Of a stretch of DNA of 64,000 nucleotides, positions 40,230 through 49,730 are shown piece after piece (position 1 is the stretch's first letter; each line of letters begins with the position of its first letter). The notes below the pieces were generated by a model. The model had not been told where the DNA came from, made no database searches, and saw only the letters and a program-made list of their open reading frames with translations. The translations under genes and the position numbers were made by a program. The DNA comes from Humidesulfovibrio sp. (lineage in GTDB: Bacteria; Desulfobacterota; Desulfovibrionia; Desulfovibrionales; Desulfovibrionaceae), in the NCBI GenBank assembly GCA_031292175.1, contig JARLHQ010000032.1:62001-126000 (forward strand), read 5' to 3'.

Positions 40230-41731
40230 GGCTGGGCCTGGGGCTGGCTCCCCGCCTGGACGTCCTGCGCCTGGGCGGGCGCGGCGTCTGGCGTGTGGTC
40301 GGGTTTGGAATGCGGATCCGGCGGCGCGGCCTGCGCCTGACGCGCGGGTTTCGTATCGGCCTTGGCCTTGGGCTGGGGAACGGGCTTGGGGTCAACCGGT
40401 GTGGCTGCTGCTGCGGCCTTGTGCGCTTCGGGCTTGGAGGCGGCAGGCTTGGCCTCGGCCGTCGCCTTGGGGGCCGGGACGGCCGCCGGCAGAGCGGCGT
40501 TCGGCCGTGTTGCGTTCTGCTGGCCGTCGGGCTGAGCTGTCGGCTGGTCGCCGGATTTGTCGGCGGGTTTGGCGCGAGGGGTCTTGATCTCGACCTTCGC
40601 GCCATCGCTCAGGCGGTCCGCCCCGTCCACAACGACCTTCTCGCCCAGGTTTAGGCCGGAAAAGATGACGTTTTCACCGTCGCTGCTTTCGCCCACGCTC
40701 ACGGAGCGGGCCTGGGCCACGCCCTCGGGCGAGACCACATAGAGATAGGCGCCCTGCTGGCCGCGCTGCACGGCGCTCGCGGGCACAACGATGGCATCCT
40801 TCAGAACTTCGAGCAGCAGCTTGGCGTTGACGAACTGGTTGGGATAGAGTTCGCCCTTGGCATTGGCGAAGGTGGCCTTGAGCTTCACCGTGCCGGTGCT
40901 GGTGTCGATCTGGTTGTCCAGGCTGGCCAGCTCGCCTTCCGCGAGCTTCCTGGTCTGTTCGCGGTCATAGGCGTCCACGCGCAGCTTTCCGCCCGCGCGG
41001 AGCTTCTCCAGCACCTTGGGCAGCTGGTCCTCGGGCAGGGTGAACACGACGTTGATCGGTGCAATCTGGTTCACAATGAGCAAACCGTTTGTGTCGCTGG
41101 CGTGCACCATGTTGCCGGGATCAACCTGGCGCAGGCCCACTTGGCCGGAAACCGGAGCGGTGATGCGGCTGTATGTGATCTGCAGCCGCGCGCTGTCCAC
41201 GGTGGCCTTGTCCGTGGCCACGGTGCCCTCGTACTGCTTCACCAGGGAGAACTGGGTGTCATATTGCTGGCGCGCGATGGCGCCCTGGGCCATGAGCTCC
41301 GCATAACGCTTGAGGTCCGCGCGGGTGTTTTCGAGGAGCGCCGTGTCGCGCCGCAGTTGGCCTTCGGCCTGGGCGAGCTGCACCTGGAAGGGCCTGGGGT
41401 CGATGACCAGCAGCAGGTCCCCGGCCTTGACCATCTGGCCCTCGCGGAAGAGCACCTGCATGAGCTGGCCATCCACGCGGCTTTTCACGGTCACGGTGTT
41501 CAGCGGGGTCACGGTGCCCAGGCTGGAGAGGAAGACCTCCACATCCTTGGCTTTGGCCTCGGCCACCACCACGGGCTGGGGGCGATTCTTGCTGTTGGCG
41601 GACTGTTTGGCTGTGGAGGCGGCCTTGTACCAATAGGCACCGACGGCTGTGGCCAGGCAGATGGCGGCCAGCAACAAGAAGAGCCGTTTCGTTTTGCGGC
41701 GCGATTCGGAAAGTGGGGCGGTTTCACTCAT
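40226..41731 (-). CDS. RND periplasmic adaptor, MdtA-like, with a long Ala/Pro/Lys tail
   Basis: The 501-residue membrane-fusion protein has an N-terminal membrane anchor ([18 protein letters not shown], about residues 17-34), lipoyl/barrel-sandwich halves ([20 protein letters not shown] and [19 protein letters not shown]), a helical hairpin and a beta-barrel domain. The first 370 residues are a normal MdtA. An extra region of about 120 residues follows, rich in Pro, Ala, Lys and Gln, with no fold I recognise. The start at 41731 is preferred over 41806 because AGGATA precedes it and the membrane helix then begins correctly. It is the first gene of the RND operon. Confidence 0.9.
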   Translation of the reverse strand: MSETAPLSESRRKTKRLFLLLAAICLATAVGAYWYKAASTAKQSANSKNRPQPVVVAEAKAKDVEVFLSSLGTVTPLNTVTVKSRVDGQLMQVLFREGQMVKAGDLLLVIDPRPFQVQLAQAEGQLRRDTALLENTRADLKRYAELMAQGAIARQQYDTQFSLVKQYEGTVATDKATVDSARLQITYSRITAPVSGQVGLRQVDPGNMVHASDTNGLLIVNQIAPINVVFTLPEDQLPKVLEKLRAGGKLRVDAYDREQTRKLAEGELASLDNQIDTSTGTVKLKATFANAKGELYPNQFVNAKLLLEVLKDAIVVPASAVQRGQQGAYLYVVSPEGVAQARSVSVGESSDGENVIFSGLNLGEKVVVDGADRLSDGAKVEIKTPRAKPADKSGDQPTAQPDGQQNATRPNAALPAAVPAPKATAEAKPAASKPEAHKAAAAATPVDPKPVPQPKAKADTKPARQAQAAPPDPHSKPDHTPDAAPAQAQDVQAGSQPQAQP

Positions 41732-42117
41732 TGCTGTATCCTGTGGCGGTTGTCTGCGCGCCCGGGTGGGCATGGCCCGCTGGAAATTTCCTGTCTTGTC
41801 GAACAAAACTCTACGAGTTCAGGTAAATGCAATATGCGTACCTGCTCGCTTGCGCTGTGGCGGTTTCGGGCTTTGTGGCGCCCGGGGCAACTCCCGCGCG
41901 CTCGGAATTGTTCCTTGGGAAAATATTTACCAGGGCGGATTCTTCGGCGCAAGTGGAAAACAAGGCCGAGTCCCGGGGGAGATTTTTGCTTAAAGGGCTA
42001 TTCACTACGGATAGTTAAATGTAACTTGCTGTCAAGCCATACAAAATGACAACAGGGGTTGACGAAAATAGCCGCGACGCTTATTTGTTGCAAAATGAAA
42101 ATGTTTTTGGGAGGAAT
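41732..42117. promoter_or_regulatory. divergent regulatory region between the RND operon and the MarR gene
   Basis: The 386 bp separate two oppositely transcribed efflux units. A candidate promoter for marR is TTGACG (42059-42064), 17-bp spacer, TATTTG (42082-42087). A partial dyad ATTTGTTGCAAAAT at about 42083-42096 overlaps it and could be a MarR operator. No gene was accepted in this stretch. Confidence 0.45.
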
Positions 42118-42675
42118 ATGTCGCCTCAAACAGCACAAGATTGCGCCGAGAGGTTGCTGATCCTGGCCCCACGGCTCATGCAGACGTTGCGCGTGGAGAT
42201 GCGCGCCAACCGCCCGCCTGAACTCACCGTGCCGCAGTTCCGCACCCTGGCCTTCTATGAAGCCCACGCAGGTGCGGCCCTTTCCGATGCGGCGGAGCAC
42301 CTGGGGCTGGGCGCGCCCTCCGCGTCCAAAGTGGTGGAGAGCCTTGTGGCGCGCGGGCTGCTTGTGCGCGGCGTAAGCGCCAGTGACCGCAGGCGCGTGG
42401 TCATCGCCCTCACCAATGCGGGCGAGCAGGTCCTGGTCTCGTCGCGCAGCGAGGCCACCGAGGTCTTCGCCCGTCGGTTCAAGCGCCTTTCCGAGTTGGA
42501 GCTGTCTGTGCTCTTCGCCGTGCTCGGAACCTTGCAATCGGTCATGGGCAGTGACGGCCCTGAGATGGGCGGCCCTGAAGTGGGCGGTTCTGGGGTACGT
42601 GGCGTCGCGGCGGACAGCCCGGCTTCGGGCCTCCCGGAGACAAGCGATCGGGAAAAGGGCGCGGCGCGGCGCTAG
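42118..42675 (+). CDS. MarR-family transcriptional regulator
   Basis: The 185-residue protein has a winged helix-turn-helix at about residues 45-105 (LSDAAEHLGLGAPSASKVVE, then the wing SASDRRRVVIALT), typical of MarR. A Gly/Ser-rich tail of about 40 residues follows the dimerisation helix. The start at 42118 is chosen for its GGGAGGA site; an ATG at 42046 is upstream of the likely promoter. It lies between the MdtABC-like operon (divergent) and the EmrAB-like genes (same strand), so it probably represses one or both and releases them on binding a small phenolic or hydrophobic ligand. Confidence 0.88.
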   Translation: MSPQTAQDCAERLLILAPRLMQTLRVEMRANRPPELTVPQFRTLAFYEAHAGAALSDAAEHLGLGAPSASKVVESLVARGLLVRGVSASDRRRVVIALTNAGEQVLVSSRSEATEVFARRFKRLSELELSVLFAVLGTLQSVMGSDGPEMGGPEVGGSGVRGVAADSPASGLPETSDREKGAARR

Positions 42676-42831
42676 CTGTTCTTCCCCCAAGGGACCTCCC
42701 GGGCTCCCGCTGGACCTTGGCGTATGATGCGTATAAAAGCCTCGCACACGCATACCGTGGCCGCGACCCACTGCCCCGTGACTTTTTCCCCGGAGCGCTT
42801 GACCAGCCCCGGATTATTCCTTGAGGACCAT

Positions 42832-43851
42832 ATGGCTGAATCAGATCAGAACCAGAGCGGACAGGCGCCGGCCGCAAACGGCCTCGCCCGCCGCAGAAAG
42901 ATTTTCGCCGTCCTGGCGGGAGCGCTCGCCGTGGCCGCGCTGGGCTACTTCCTTCACGCGCGCAGCCGCGTGAGCACCGACGACGCCCAGGTGGACGGGC
43001 ACATCTACACCATTTCCCCGCGCGTCCCCGGCTATGTCACAGAGGTCCTGGTGAAGGACAACGAACTGGTGGAGAAAGACCAGCCGTTGCTGCGCCTCGA
43101 CCCGGTGGAATACGAGGTGGCCCTGGCCGATGCTGTCGCTGGCCTGTCCAGCCTTGAGGAGGACTCGGCCTCGGCCGGGCAGGACGTGCAGTCGGCTCAG
43201 TCCGAGTCCGCCCTGGCCCAGCTGGACCTGAACCGCAACCGCGAGCTTCTGAAATCCCAGTCCGTTTCCCAGTCCGCCTTCGACCAGGCCAAGACCAAGG
43301 CGGACACGGCCCGGGCCAAGCTCCTGGCCGCCCAGGCCAAGCTTGAGGCCATCGGCAGCGGCAAGGCCAGCACCAAGTCGAGCAAGATCCTGGCCCAGAA
43401 GGCCAAGGTGCGGCAGGCCTCACTGAACCTGGAGTACACCACCATTCTGGCTCCGGCGCGCGGCTATGTGACGCGCAAGGCCGTGGAGCGCGGCTACATG
43501 GTCTCCAGGGGGCAGCCCATCATGACCATTGTGCCCCTTGATCCGGGCGAGGTCTGGATCACGGCCAATTTCAAGGAAACCCAGCTGACCAACGTGCGGC
43601 CCGGGCAGAAGGTGGACATTGAGGTGGACGCCTATCCCGGCGTGGACCTGAAGGGCACGGTGGATTCCGTCATGGCTGGCTCCGGCGCGAGCTTCTCGCT
43701 GTTCCCGCCGGAAAACGCCGCGGGCAACTATGTGAAGGTGGTGCAGCGCGTGCCGGTGAAGATCACGATCGACACGAAGGGCGCCAAGGACGGGGATATC
43801 CCGCCCCTGCGCGTGGGCATGAGCGCCTACCCGACCATCCACATCCGTTAG
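42832..43851 (+). CDS. EmrA/HlyD-family membrane-fusion protein
   Basis: The 339-residue periplasmic adaptor has a short cytoplasmic N-terminus, one membrane helix (about residues 22-40; IFAVLAGALAVAALGYFL), the barrel-sandwich halves (VSTDDAQVDGHIYTISPRVP and YTTILAPARGYVTRKAVERG) and a long helical hairpin rich in Ala, Gln and Lys. It links an MFS pump to an outer-membrane channel. The start at 42832 is favoured (GAGGACC ahead of the ATG). It is 14 bp upstream of its pump gene, forming an EmrAB-like pair. Confidence 0.91.
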   Translation: MAESDQNQSGQAPAANGLARRRKIFAVLAGALAVAALGYFLHARSRVSTDDAQVDGHIYTISPRVPGYVTEVLVKDNELVEKDQPLLRLDPVEYEVALADAVAGLSSLEEDSASAGQDVQSAQSESALAQLDLNRNRELLKSQSVSQSAFDQAKTKADTARAKLLAAQAKLEAIGSGKASTKSSKILAQKAKVRQASLNLEYTTILAPARGYVTRKAVERGYMVSRGQPIMTIVPLDPGEVWITANFKETQLTNVRPGQKVDIEVDAYPGVDLKGTVDSVMAGSGASFSLFPPENAAGNYVKVVQRVPVKITIDTKGAKDGDIPPLRVGMSAYPTIHIR

Positions 43852-43865
43852 CCGGACGGGAGCCG

Positions 43866-45446
43866 ATGGCTTTACTCAAACCGCCGGGCGAGCAGCCCCT
43901 GGTGAACAAGTGGATCATCACCCTCGCGGTGATGATCCCCACGCTCATCGAGATTCTGGACACCAGCGTGGCCAACGTGGCGCTGAACCACATCCAGGGC
44001 AGCCTCTCCGCCGGACAGGAGGAGGTCACCTGGGTGCTCACCTCGTACCTGGTGGCCAACGCCGTGGTCATCCCCATGAGCGGCTGGCTGGCGCGCGTGC
44101 TGGGCAGAAAACGCTATCTCATGGCCTCGCTCGTGATGTTCACCGCAAGCTCACTTTTGTGCGGCGCGGCCGTCAGCCTGCCGGAGCTCATCTTTTTCCG
44201 GATACTGCAGGGCATCGGCGGCGGCGGGCTGCAGCCCATGAGCCAGGCCATATTGCTGGAGACCTTCCCCGCGCGTCAACGCGGCCTGGCCATGAGCATC
44301 TTCGGTATGGGCGTGGTGCTGGGGCCCATCCTGGGTCCGCTTCTGGGCGGCTACCTCACGGACAATTTCACCTGGCGTTGGATCTTCTACATCAACCTGC
44401 CCATAGGCATCCTGGCGCTCTACATGGTGCAGAGCTTCGTTTTCGATCCGCACTACATGGAGCGCAGCGAGAAGGGCGAGAAGATCGACACCGTGGGCTT
44501 GGCCCTGCTCTGCCTGGGCATCGGCTGCCTGCAGATAGTGTTGGACAAGGGGCAGACCGACGACTGGTTCAGCTCGAACTTGATCCTGGGGCTGGCCCTT
44601 GTCTCCGCCGTTTCCCTGGTGACGCTGGTCTTTTGGGAGCTCTGCCACGAGCGGCCCATAGTGGACCTGCGCATCTTTAAAAATGTCAGTTTCGCCACTG
44701 GCAATGCAGTGATGTTTCTCGGGTTTTTTGCATTCTTCGGGTCCATCGTGCTTTTGCCGATGTTCCTGCAGGGGCTTATGGGCTATACCGCCTTTCTGGC
44801 CGGGCTGGTGCTTGGCCCGGGCGGTGGCGTGGCGCTTTTCGCCATGCCCGTGGTGGGCAAGCTCACCGAGCGCGTGGACAGCCGCCTGCTGCTGGGCACC
44901 GGGCTCCTCGTCAACGCCCTGGCCCTGTGGATCATGAGCGGCTTCAACCTGCACATCGATTTCACCACCGCCGTGAGCGCACGATTGCTGCAAGGGCTTG
45001 GGATGCCGCTCTTCTTCGTTTCCCTGACGTACCTGACCTATGCCACGGTGCCTCGCGAGCAGATGAATAATGCCGCCGCCATCTTCAATCTGCTGCGCAA
45101 CCTCGGCGGCTCCTTCGGCGTCGCCTTCGTGACCACGCTTTTGGCGCGGCGCTCGCAGCACCACCAGAGCCATCTGATCCAGCACCTGAATGACCTTTCG
45201 CCCAATTACACCTACCACGTGAACACCCTGACCCAGGTGCTTGATTGGAAACTCGGCTCGCTTTCCGATAATGCGCTGCTCGCCAAGGGGCTCATCTACC
45301 AACAGATGCAGGCCGAGGCCACGGCCCTGGCCTTCAACGACACCTTCTACATCCAGGCCCTGCTCTTTCTCGTGCTTCTGTTGAGCCTGGTGTTTCTGCG
45401 CCAGCCGCCCCACGGGAGCAAGCTGTCTCCGCCGCCGGGACACTAA
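43866..45446 (+). CDS. EmrB-like DHA2 family MFS drug exporter
   Basis: The 526-residue inner-membrane protein has 14 predicted helices. Motif A-like GWLARVLGRKRYLM follows helix 2, and the motif C region GMGVVLGPILGPLLGGYLTD lies in helix 5, typical of proton-coupled drug antiporters of the DHA2 family. With the preceding EmrA-like adaptor it should export hydrophobic compounds. The N-terminal sequence DTSVANVALNHIQG is the characteristic helix 1 motif. The gene ends in a strong shared terminator with the catalase gene. Confidence 0.93.
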   Translation: MALLKPPGEQPLVNKWIITLAVMIPTLIEILDTSVANVALNHIQGSLSAGQEEVTWVLTSYLVANAVVIPMSGWLARVLGRKRYLMASLVMFTASSLLCGAAVSLPELIFFRILQGIGGGGLQPMSQAILLETFPARQRGLAMSIFGMGVVLGPILGPLLGGYLTDNFTWRWIFYINLPIGILALYMVQSFVFDPHYMERSEKGEKIDTVGLALLCLGIGCLQIVLDKGQTDDWFSSNLILGLALVSAVSLVTLVFWELCHERPIVDLRIFKNVSFATGNAVMFLGFFAFFGSIVLLPMFLQGLMGYTAFLAGLVLGPGGGVALFAMPVVGKLTERVDSRLLLGTGLLVNALALWIMSGFNLHIDFTTAVSARLLQGLGMPLFFVSLTYLTYATVPREQMNNAAAIFNLLRNLGGSFGVAFVTTLLARRSQHHQSHLIQHLNDLSPNYTYHVNTLTQVLDWKLGSLSDNALLAKGLIYQQMQAEATALAFNDTFYIQALLFLVLLLSLVFLRQPPHGSKLSPPPGH

Positions 45447-45485
45447 GCCGGACCGCCGGTTTTCCCGCGTTTGCGCGCGCCGATG

Positions 45486-45526
45486 AAAGAGGGCTTGCGG
45501 ATCACTCCGCAAGCCCTCTTTCTTTT
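45486..45526. terminator. bidirectional terminator between EmrB-like gene and catalase
   Basis: Perfect 16-bp arms (45486-45501 and 45506-45521) with a 4-base loop are followed by TCTTTT. It lies between the converging stops. Confidence 0.9.
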
Positions 45527-45552
45527 GGCTCTGAAGGAACCGAGGATCTCCC

Positions 45553-47058
45553 CTAGGGCGCAGTGGCCCGGGCGCGGTCCGGTTGGCTCATGCCCGCCAG
45601 CTGCCGCACTTCCTGCGTGTCCAGGCCCAGGCCTTGGGCCACGCTGGCGCCGTAGTCCGGGTGGGCCTTGTAGAACAGCGCGGTCTGGCGCAACTGGATG
45701 CGCTTCTGAGCCATGCCCAGGTGCTCCACGATGTTGCCCACGAGGTGCTCGCGGTCGGTTTCGGTCATGACCTTGGCATACAGCGCGCCGGACTGCTCGA
45801 AGTCATCGTTCACGTGGCTGTATGATGTGCGCGCAGCCGCGCCTTCCACGGGGAAGGGCGGCTCGGCCGCCGCCAGATCCGGCTCCGACCCGCCGAAGCT
45901 GTTGGGCCAGTAATTGGGGCCCGCGCCGCCGCCATCCACGCGCATGGAACCATCGCGCTGATAGTTCCGTTCCGGGGCGTTGCGGGCCTGGTTGACCGGG
46001 ATCAGGTGATAGTTCGGTCCAAGCCGGTGCAGGTGGGTGTCGTGGTAGGAAAAGACGCGGGACTGGAGCATTTTGTCCGGCGAGATGCCGATGCCCGGGA
46101 CGAGGTTGCTGGGGTTGAAGGCGGCCTGTTCGACCTCGGCGAAGTAGTTCACCGGGTTGCGGTCGAGCACCAGGCGGCCGATCTTGATGGGCGGCACGTC
46201 CGCGTGGGGCCAGACCTTGGTGATGTCCATGATGTCATAGCGGTACTTGAGCCCCTCGTCGTAGGGCATGATCTGCATCTCAAGCGTCCAAGAGGGAGGG
46301 TTCCCGGCCGCGATGGTCCGGAACAGGTCGCGGGTGGCGTGGTCCGGGTCCGCGCCTCTGAGCGCCAGGGCCTCCTGGCGGGTCAGGTTCCTGATGCCCT
46401 GGTCGGTCTTGAAATGATACTGGACCCAGAAGATCTCGCCCGCGTCGTTGTACCACTTGTATGTGTGGCTGGAGTAGCCGTTCATGTTGCGGAGGGTGGC
46501 CGGGGTGCCGCGGTCGGAGAACAGGATCGTCACCTGGTGCAGCGACTCCGGCGTCAGGGACAGGAAGTCCCAGAACATGTCCGGATCCTTGCAGTTGGTG
46601 GCCGGGTTGCGCTTCTGCGTGTGGATGAAGTCCGGAAACTTCAGGGGATCACGGATGAAGAATACCGGGGTGTTGTTGCCCACGAGGTCGTAGTTGCCGT
46701 CCTCGGTGTAGAACTTCAGCGCGAAGCCGCGCGGGTCGCGTTCGGCATCGGCTGACCCCTTCTCCCCGCCCACGGTGGAGAAGCGGGCGAACACCTCGGT
46801 CCGTTTGCCGACCGTGTTCAGGAACTTGGCTTTGGTCCAGCGGGTCACGTCGGCGGTGACTTCGAAATAGCCGTGCGCGCCCGCCCCCTTGGCGTGGACC
46901 ACGCGCTCGGGGATGCGTTCGCGGTCGAAATGGGCCAGCTTTTCCAGCAAATGGGTGTCCTGCATAAGCAGGGGGCCGCGGCGGCCTGCGGTCAGGCTGT
47001 TTTGGTCGTCGGCCACAGGGGCCCCGAAAGCCGTGGTGAAGCTTTTTTTCTTGGCCAT
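45553..47058 (-). CDS. katA: heme catalase, small-subunit monofunctional (clade 3 type)
   Basis: The 501-residue enzyme disproportionates hydrogen peroxide. The catalytic His is in [15 protein letters not shown], the Asn in [12 protein letters not shown], and the proximal heme Tyr in [17 protein letters not shown]. Its length fits a clade 3 small-subunit catalase. The start at 47058 follows GAGG and begins [20 protein letters not shown], a typical catalase N-terminus; a longer reading to 47094 is unlikely. It has no signal peptide and is cytoplasmic. For an anaerobe it marks defence against oxygen exposure. It is separated from its neighbours by its own promoter region and terminator. Confidence 0.96.
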   Translation of the reverse strand: MAKKKSFTTAFGAPVADDQNSLTAGRRGPLLMQDTHLLEKLAHFDRERIPERVVHAKGAGAHGYFEVTADVTRWTKAKFLNTVGKRTEVFARFSTVGGEKGSADAERDPRGFALKFYTEDGNYDLVGNNTPVFFIRDPLKFPDFIHTQKRNPATNCKDPDMFWDFLSLTPESLHQVTILFSDRGTPATLRNMNGYSSHTYKWYNDAGEIFWVQYHFKTDQGIRNLTRQEALALRGADPDHATRDLFRTIAAGNPPSWTLEMQIMPYDEGLKYRYDIMDITKVWPHADVPPIKIGRLVLDRNPVNYFAEVEQAAFNPSNLVPGIGISPDKMLQSRVFSYHDTHLHRLGPNYHLIPVNQARNAPERNYQRDGSMRVDGGGAGPNYWPNSFGGSEPDLAAAEPPFPVEGAAARTSYSHVNDDFEQSGALYAKVMTETDREHLVGNIVEHLGMAQKRIQLRQTALFYKAHPDYGASVAQGLGLDTQEVRQLAGMSQPDRARATAP

Positions 47059-47132
47059 GGCTACCTCATTGGGCGTTGCTCGGCCGAACCACAACCCGGC
47101 CGGGGGCTGGTCAGAGGATTCCGACTTGTTAA

Positions 47133-47161
47133 GGCATATACGGGGGGCTTCTTTTGGGCAA
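47133..47161 (-). promoter_or_regulatory. tentative catalase promoter
   Basis: On the minus strand TTGCCC (47161-47156), a 17-bp spacer and TATGCC (47138-47133) lie 75 bp before the ATG. No PerR or OxyR box was recognised. Confidence 0.3.
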
Positions 47162-47317
47162 GGAGATTTACGGCGTGGCTGGAACGTGCGCGTGGCGGGC
47201 CGAGGACTCCTGCCGCGGTTGGGCCGGGGCGTCGTGGCCCGGGGCTCGAAACAGGCCGAACTCCAGAAGCACGGTCTGGTTGCGCTGGCCCGTGTTTCAC
47301 CTCATCCAGGCCAGGGC

Positions 47318-48541
47318 CTACGCGCCATTGACCGCACCGGCCGCCTTCTTGAGGCGCGGGGCGAGAATTACGGCTGCCGCCACGGCTGCCAGGGCCACGG
47401 CTCCGCCCAGCCGGAAGGGCGCGGACGGGCTGACGTGGTCCCACAAGAGGCCCGCCACCACGCTGCTTGCCAGGGCCGTGAAGCCCAGGCTCATGTGGAA
47501 CACGCCGAGCGCCGTCCCCTTGCGCAGCGCTGGAACATGTCCGCTGATCAGCGCCTTGCCCACACCCTCGGTGAGGCCCATGGACAGGCCGTAGAGCGGG
47601 AACAGCCACCAGACGCTCTGCCCATCCGAGACGGAGAAGCCAAAGTACACGGCGGAATACACTGCCCACCCGGTGATGAGCATGCGCCAGCGCCCGATGC
47701 GGTCGCTCAGGACGCCCAGCGGATAGGCGGACGCGGCGTAGGTCAGGTTGAACAGCAGGTAGCCCAGGATGACCTGGGTATCGTTCCAACCCAGGTTCTT
47801 GGCCCGCAGGAGAAGCAGCGTGTCGCTGGAATTGGCGAAGGCGAAGAGCATCAGCAGGTTCAGGGTGAGCCAGTAGGCCGGAGAAAAACCCATCAGACCG
47901 CTGGCGGGAGCCGGCGCCCGCGGCGCATCCTCCACCGGGGAAGCGGGACATCCCTGAACGTCCGCCCCCTCCCGGCGCAACTCCCGCAACCGGAAGGTCA
48001 GCCACACAGCGGCCAGACCAGGAACGCCAGCAATCAGGAAAATGAGCCGGTACCCACCCGGCAGATACTTGAGCAGCAGCAGTGCGAACAACACGCCGAC
48101 AATGGCCCCGCTCGTGTCCATCATGCGGTGGAAGCCAAAGGCCCGGCCTGCGATTGTGCCGTCCACGGCGTCCGCGATCATGGCGTCGCGGGCCGTGGTG
48201 CGCAGGCCCTTGCCCAGGCGGTCCACGACACGGGCCAGGAACACCATGGGCCACGCATAGGCCAGGGCCATGAGGGGCTTGGACAGGGCCGCCAACCCGT
48301 ATCCCAGGCGGATGTAGGGGACACGTCGGCCGACCTTGTCGCTGTGCCAGCCCGAGAGTCCCTTCATGATGCTGACGATGGCCTCGGCCACGCCTTCGAT
48401 GAGGCCGAGGACCGCCACGGGCGCGCCGAGCGCCGCCGTGAGGAACAACGGAACCACAGGGTAGACCATCTCCGAGGCGATGTCGGTGAAGAAGCTGATC
48501 CAGCCCAGGTGGCGGACGGGCTTGGGAAGTTGTTGCGGCAT
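47318..48541 (-). CDS. MFS transporter
   Basis: The 407-residue membrane protein has about 12 helices, with motif A GWHSDKVGRRVPY in the first half and PLGVLSDRIGRWRML in the second. A central cytoplasmic loop of about 35 residues separates the halves. The N-terminus (HLGWISFFTDIASEMVYPVV) resembles an MFS branch often annotated as tetracycline- or multidrug-resistance-like, but the substrate is not predictable. GGAGG precedes the ATG. It is 259 bp upstream of catalase on the same strand, so it is probably an independent unit. Confidence 0.88.
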   Translation of the reverse strand: MPQQLPKPVRHLGWISFFTDIASEMVYPVVPLFLTAALGAPVAVLGLIEGVAEAIVSIMKGLSGWHSDKVGRRVPYIRLGYGLAALSKPLMALAYAWPMVFLARVVDRLGKGLRTTARDAMIADAVDGTIAGRAFGFHRMMDTSGAIVGVLFALLLLKYLPGGYRLIFLIAGVPGLAAVWLTFRLRELRREGADVQGCPASPVEDAPRAPAPASGLMGFSPAYWLTLNLLMLFAFANSSDTLLLLRAKNLGWNDTQVILGYLLFNLTYAASAYPLGVLSDRIGRWRMLITGWAVYSAVYFGFSVSDGQSVWWLFPLYGLSMGLTEGVGKALISGHVPALRKGTALGVFHMSLGFTALASSVVAGLLWDHVSPSAPFRLGGAVALAAVAAAVILAPRLKKAAGAVNGA

Positions 48542-48663
48542 GCCGTGCCTCCTGCTCCCTGTTTGGACCAGAAGTCTCTGCTTGGCAATGGATCTAGTTT
48601 ATGGGGACGTTACACGTGGATTGCGTGGCGCGGGTGGAAAAGGCAGGACTGGCGTTGGGCATG

Positions 48664-48699
48664 AAAAAGGCCCCGGAACTTTTGTCCCGGGGCCTTTTT
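48664..48699 (-). terminator. terminator after the DUF3300-DUF2950 genes
   Basis: Perfect 13-bp arms (48664-48676 and 48687-48699) start with A5 and end in T5, 20 bp past the DUF2950 stop. It may also act on plus-strand transcripts. Confidence 0.87.
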
Positions 48700-48718
48700 C
48701 ATCTTTATGGGGGGATGG

Positions 48719-49693
48719 TTAAGGCAGCTTCCAGGTGGCGTCCGGGTCATACAGGCGCATCCGTGCGGCGATCCGCGCGGTGTCCGGCCCCAGGTCCTTG
48801 GCGCGGACGATGCCATTGTGGTTCACCAGAAAGGTCTGAATGCCAGTCTTGCCATAGTGGGCCGGGAAAGCCAGCAGGGCAAAGCCCTTGGTCATGTGCC
48901 CATTGGCGACATACTCCCTGGCTCCCTCGGATGCGGCCGGTCCCTGCGCGAAGAGGATGCGGTAAAAATAGCCGTGGTAGGGCTGCTGCTTTTTTGCCGG
49001 AACGCCCTCGGCCTGTGCGAAGGCCAGCAACGGACCAAGCGGGCTTTCCGGCGCGCCCTGGGCCGTGGGCCAATACAGGCCGTCCTGTTTGCCGGGATGG
49101 CTGATGAAGCGCCGGGCGTATTCGGGCGTTCCGTCGATGAGCTTGTGCGTTAGGGCATACTCGCGCTGGGCCGTGACAAAGGCGCGGCAAACCTCCAGCA
49201 CATCCAGCTCATGTCGGCCGATGCGGCGGTTGAGGATTTCTTGTTCACCGGCGCGGGCATCAAAACGCCACTGGCCGTCCTGGTTCACCAGCGGAATGGG
49301 CATGGGCCATTTGCGATCCCCGACCACCAGGAGCATGGAGCCGTCGGCGCGCTGTTCCAAGCTGTGGGAGTGCTCAAAGGAGGCGACGAATTTTTCCCTG
49401 TTTTTCTTGTCTGCGGCGGGGTCGCCGGAGTGCAGGAGCTTGCCAGCCTCGGGGCCGAGCACGCGTAGCAGGGCTCCCGTGTCGCCGTCCCGGTTGGCTT
49501 GAATGAGGGCGTCCACGGCCTTCTCAGGAGTCTCAAAGGTCTGCTGCGCCACGGCGGCCTGTGCGGTCGGACCGGCGGCGAGAGCCGGAATGGGGCTGGC
49601 GACATGGATCGTTACGCACAGCGCGGCCAGAATCGCCGCAACGGGCGCGCGGCGCAGCAGGGCGCGAAGCGTTGGATGTGTCTGTGTCAGCAT
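48719..49693 (-). CDS. exported DUF2950 family protein
   Basis: The 324-residue protein has an N-terminal signal peptide (hydrophobic AAILAALCVTIHVASPIPALAA, about residues 18-39), so it is periplasmic. The mature part matches DUF2950: QQTFETPEKAVDALIQANRD, then GDRKWPMPIPLVNQDGQWRF and a long conserved C-terminal half with PYHGYFYRILFAQGP and FALLAFPAHYGKTGIQTFLV. The start at 49693 is behind GAGGAC; an earlier reading runs into DUF3300. The gene is paired with DUF3300 (37 bp gap), as in many proteobacteria. The family function is unknown. Confidence 0.88.
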   Translation of the reverse strand: MLTQTHPTLRALLRRAPVAAILAALCVTIHVASPIPALAAGPTAQAAVAQQTFETPEKAVDALIQANRDGDTGALLRVLGPEAGKLLHSGDPAADKKNREKFVASFEHSHSLEQRADGSMLLVVGDRKWPMPIPLVNQDGQWRFDARAGEQEILNRRIGRHELDVLEVCRAFVTAQREYALTHKLIDGTPEYARRFISHPGKQDGLYWPTAQGAPESPLGPLLAFAQAEGVPAKKQQPYHGYFYRILFAQGPAASEGAREYVANGHMTKGFALLAFPAHYGKTGIQTFLVNHNGIVRAKDLGPDTARIAARMRLYDPDATWKLP

Positions 49694-49730
49694 GGTGTCC
49701 TCGTTTGCGTCTTCAATGCATTCCATAGGT

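Noticed and set aside
41827-42018. Small plus-strand ORF of 63 codons with a signal-peptide-like start in the MarR/RND gap
   Set aside because: No proper ribosome site, no recognisable family, and it lies in a regulatory region.
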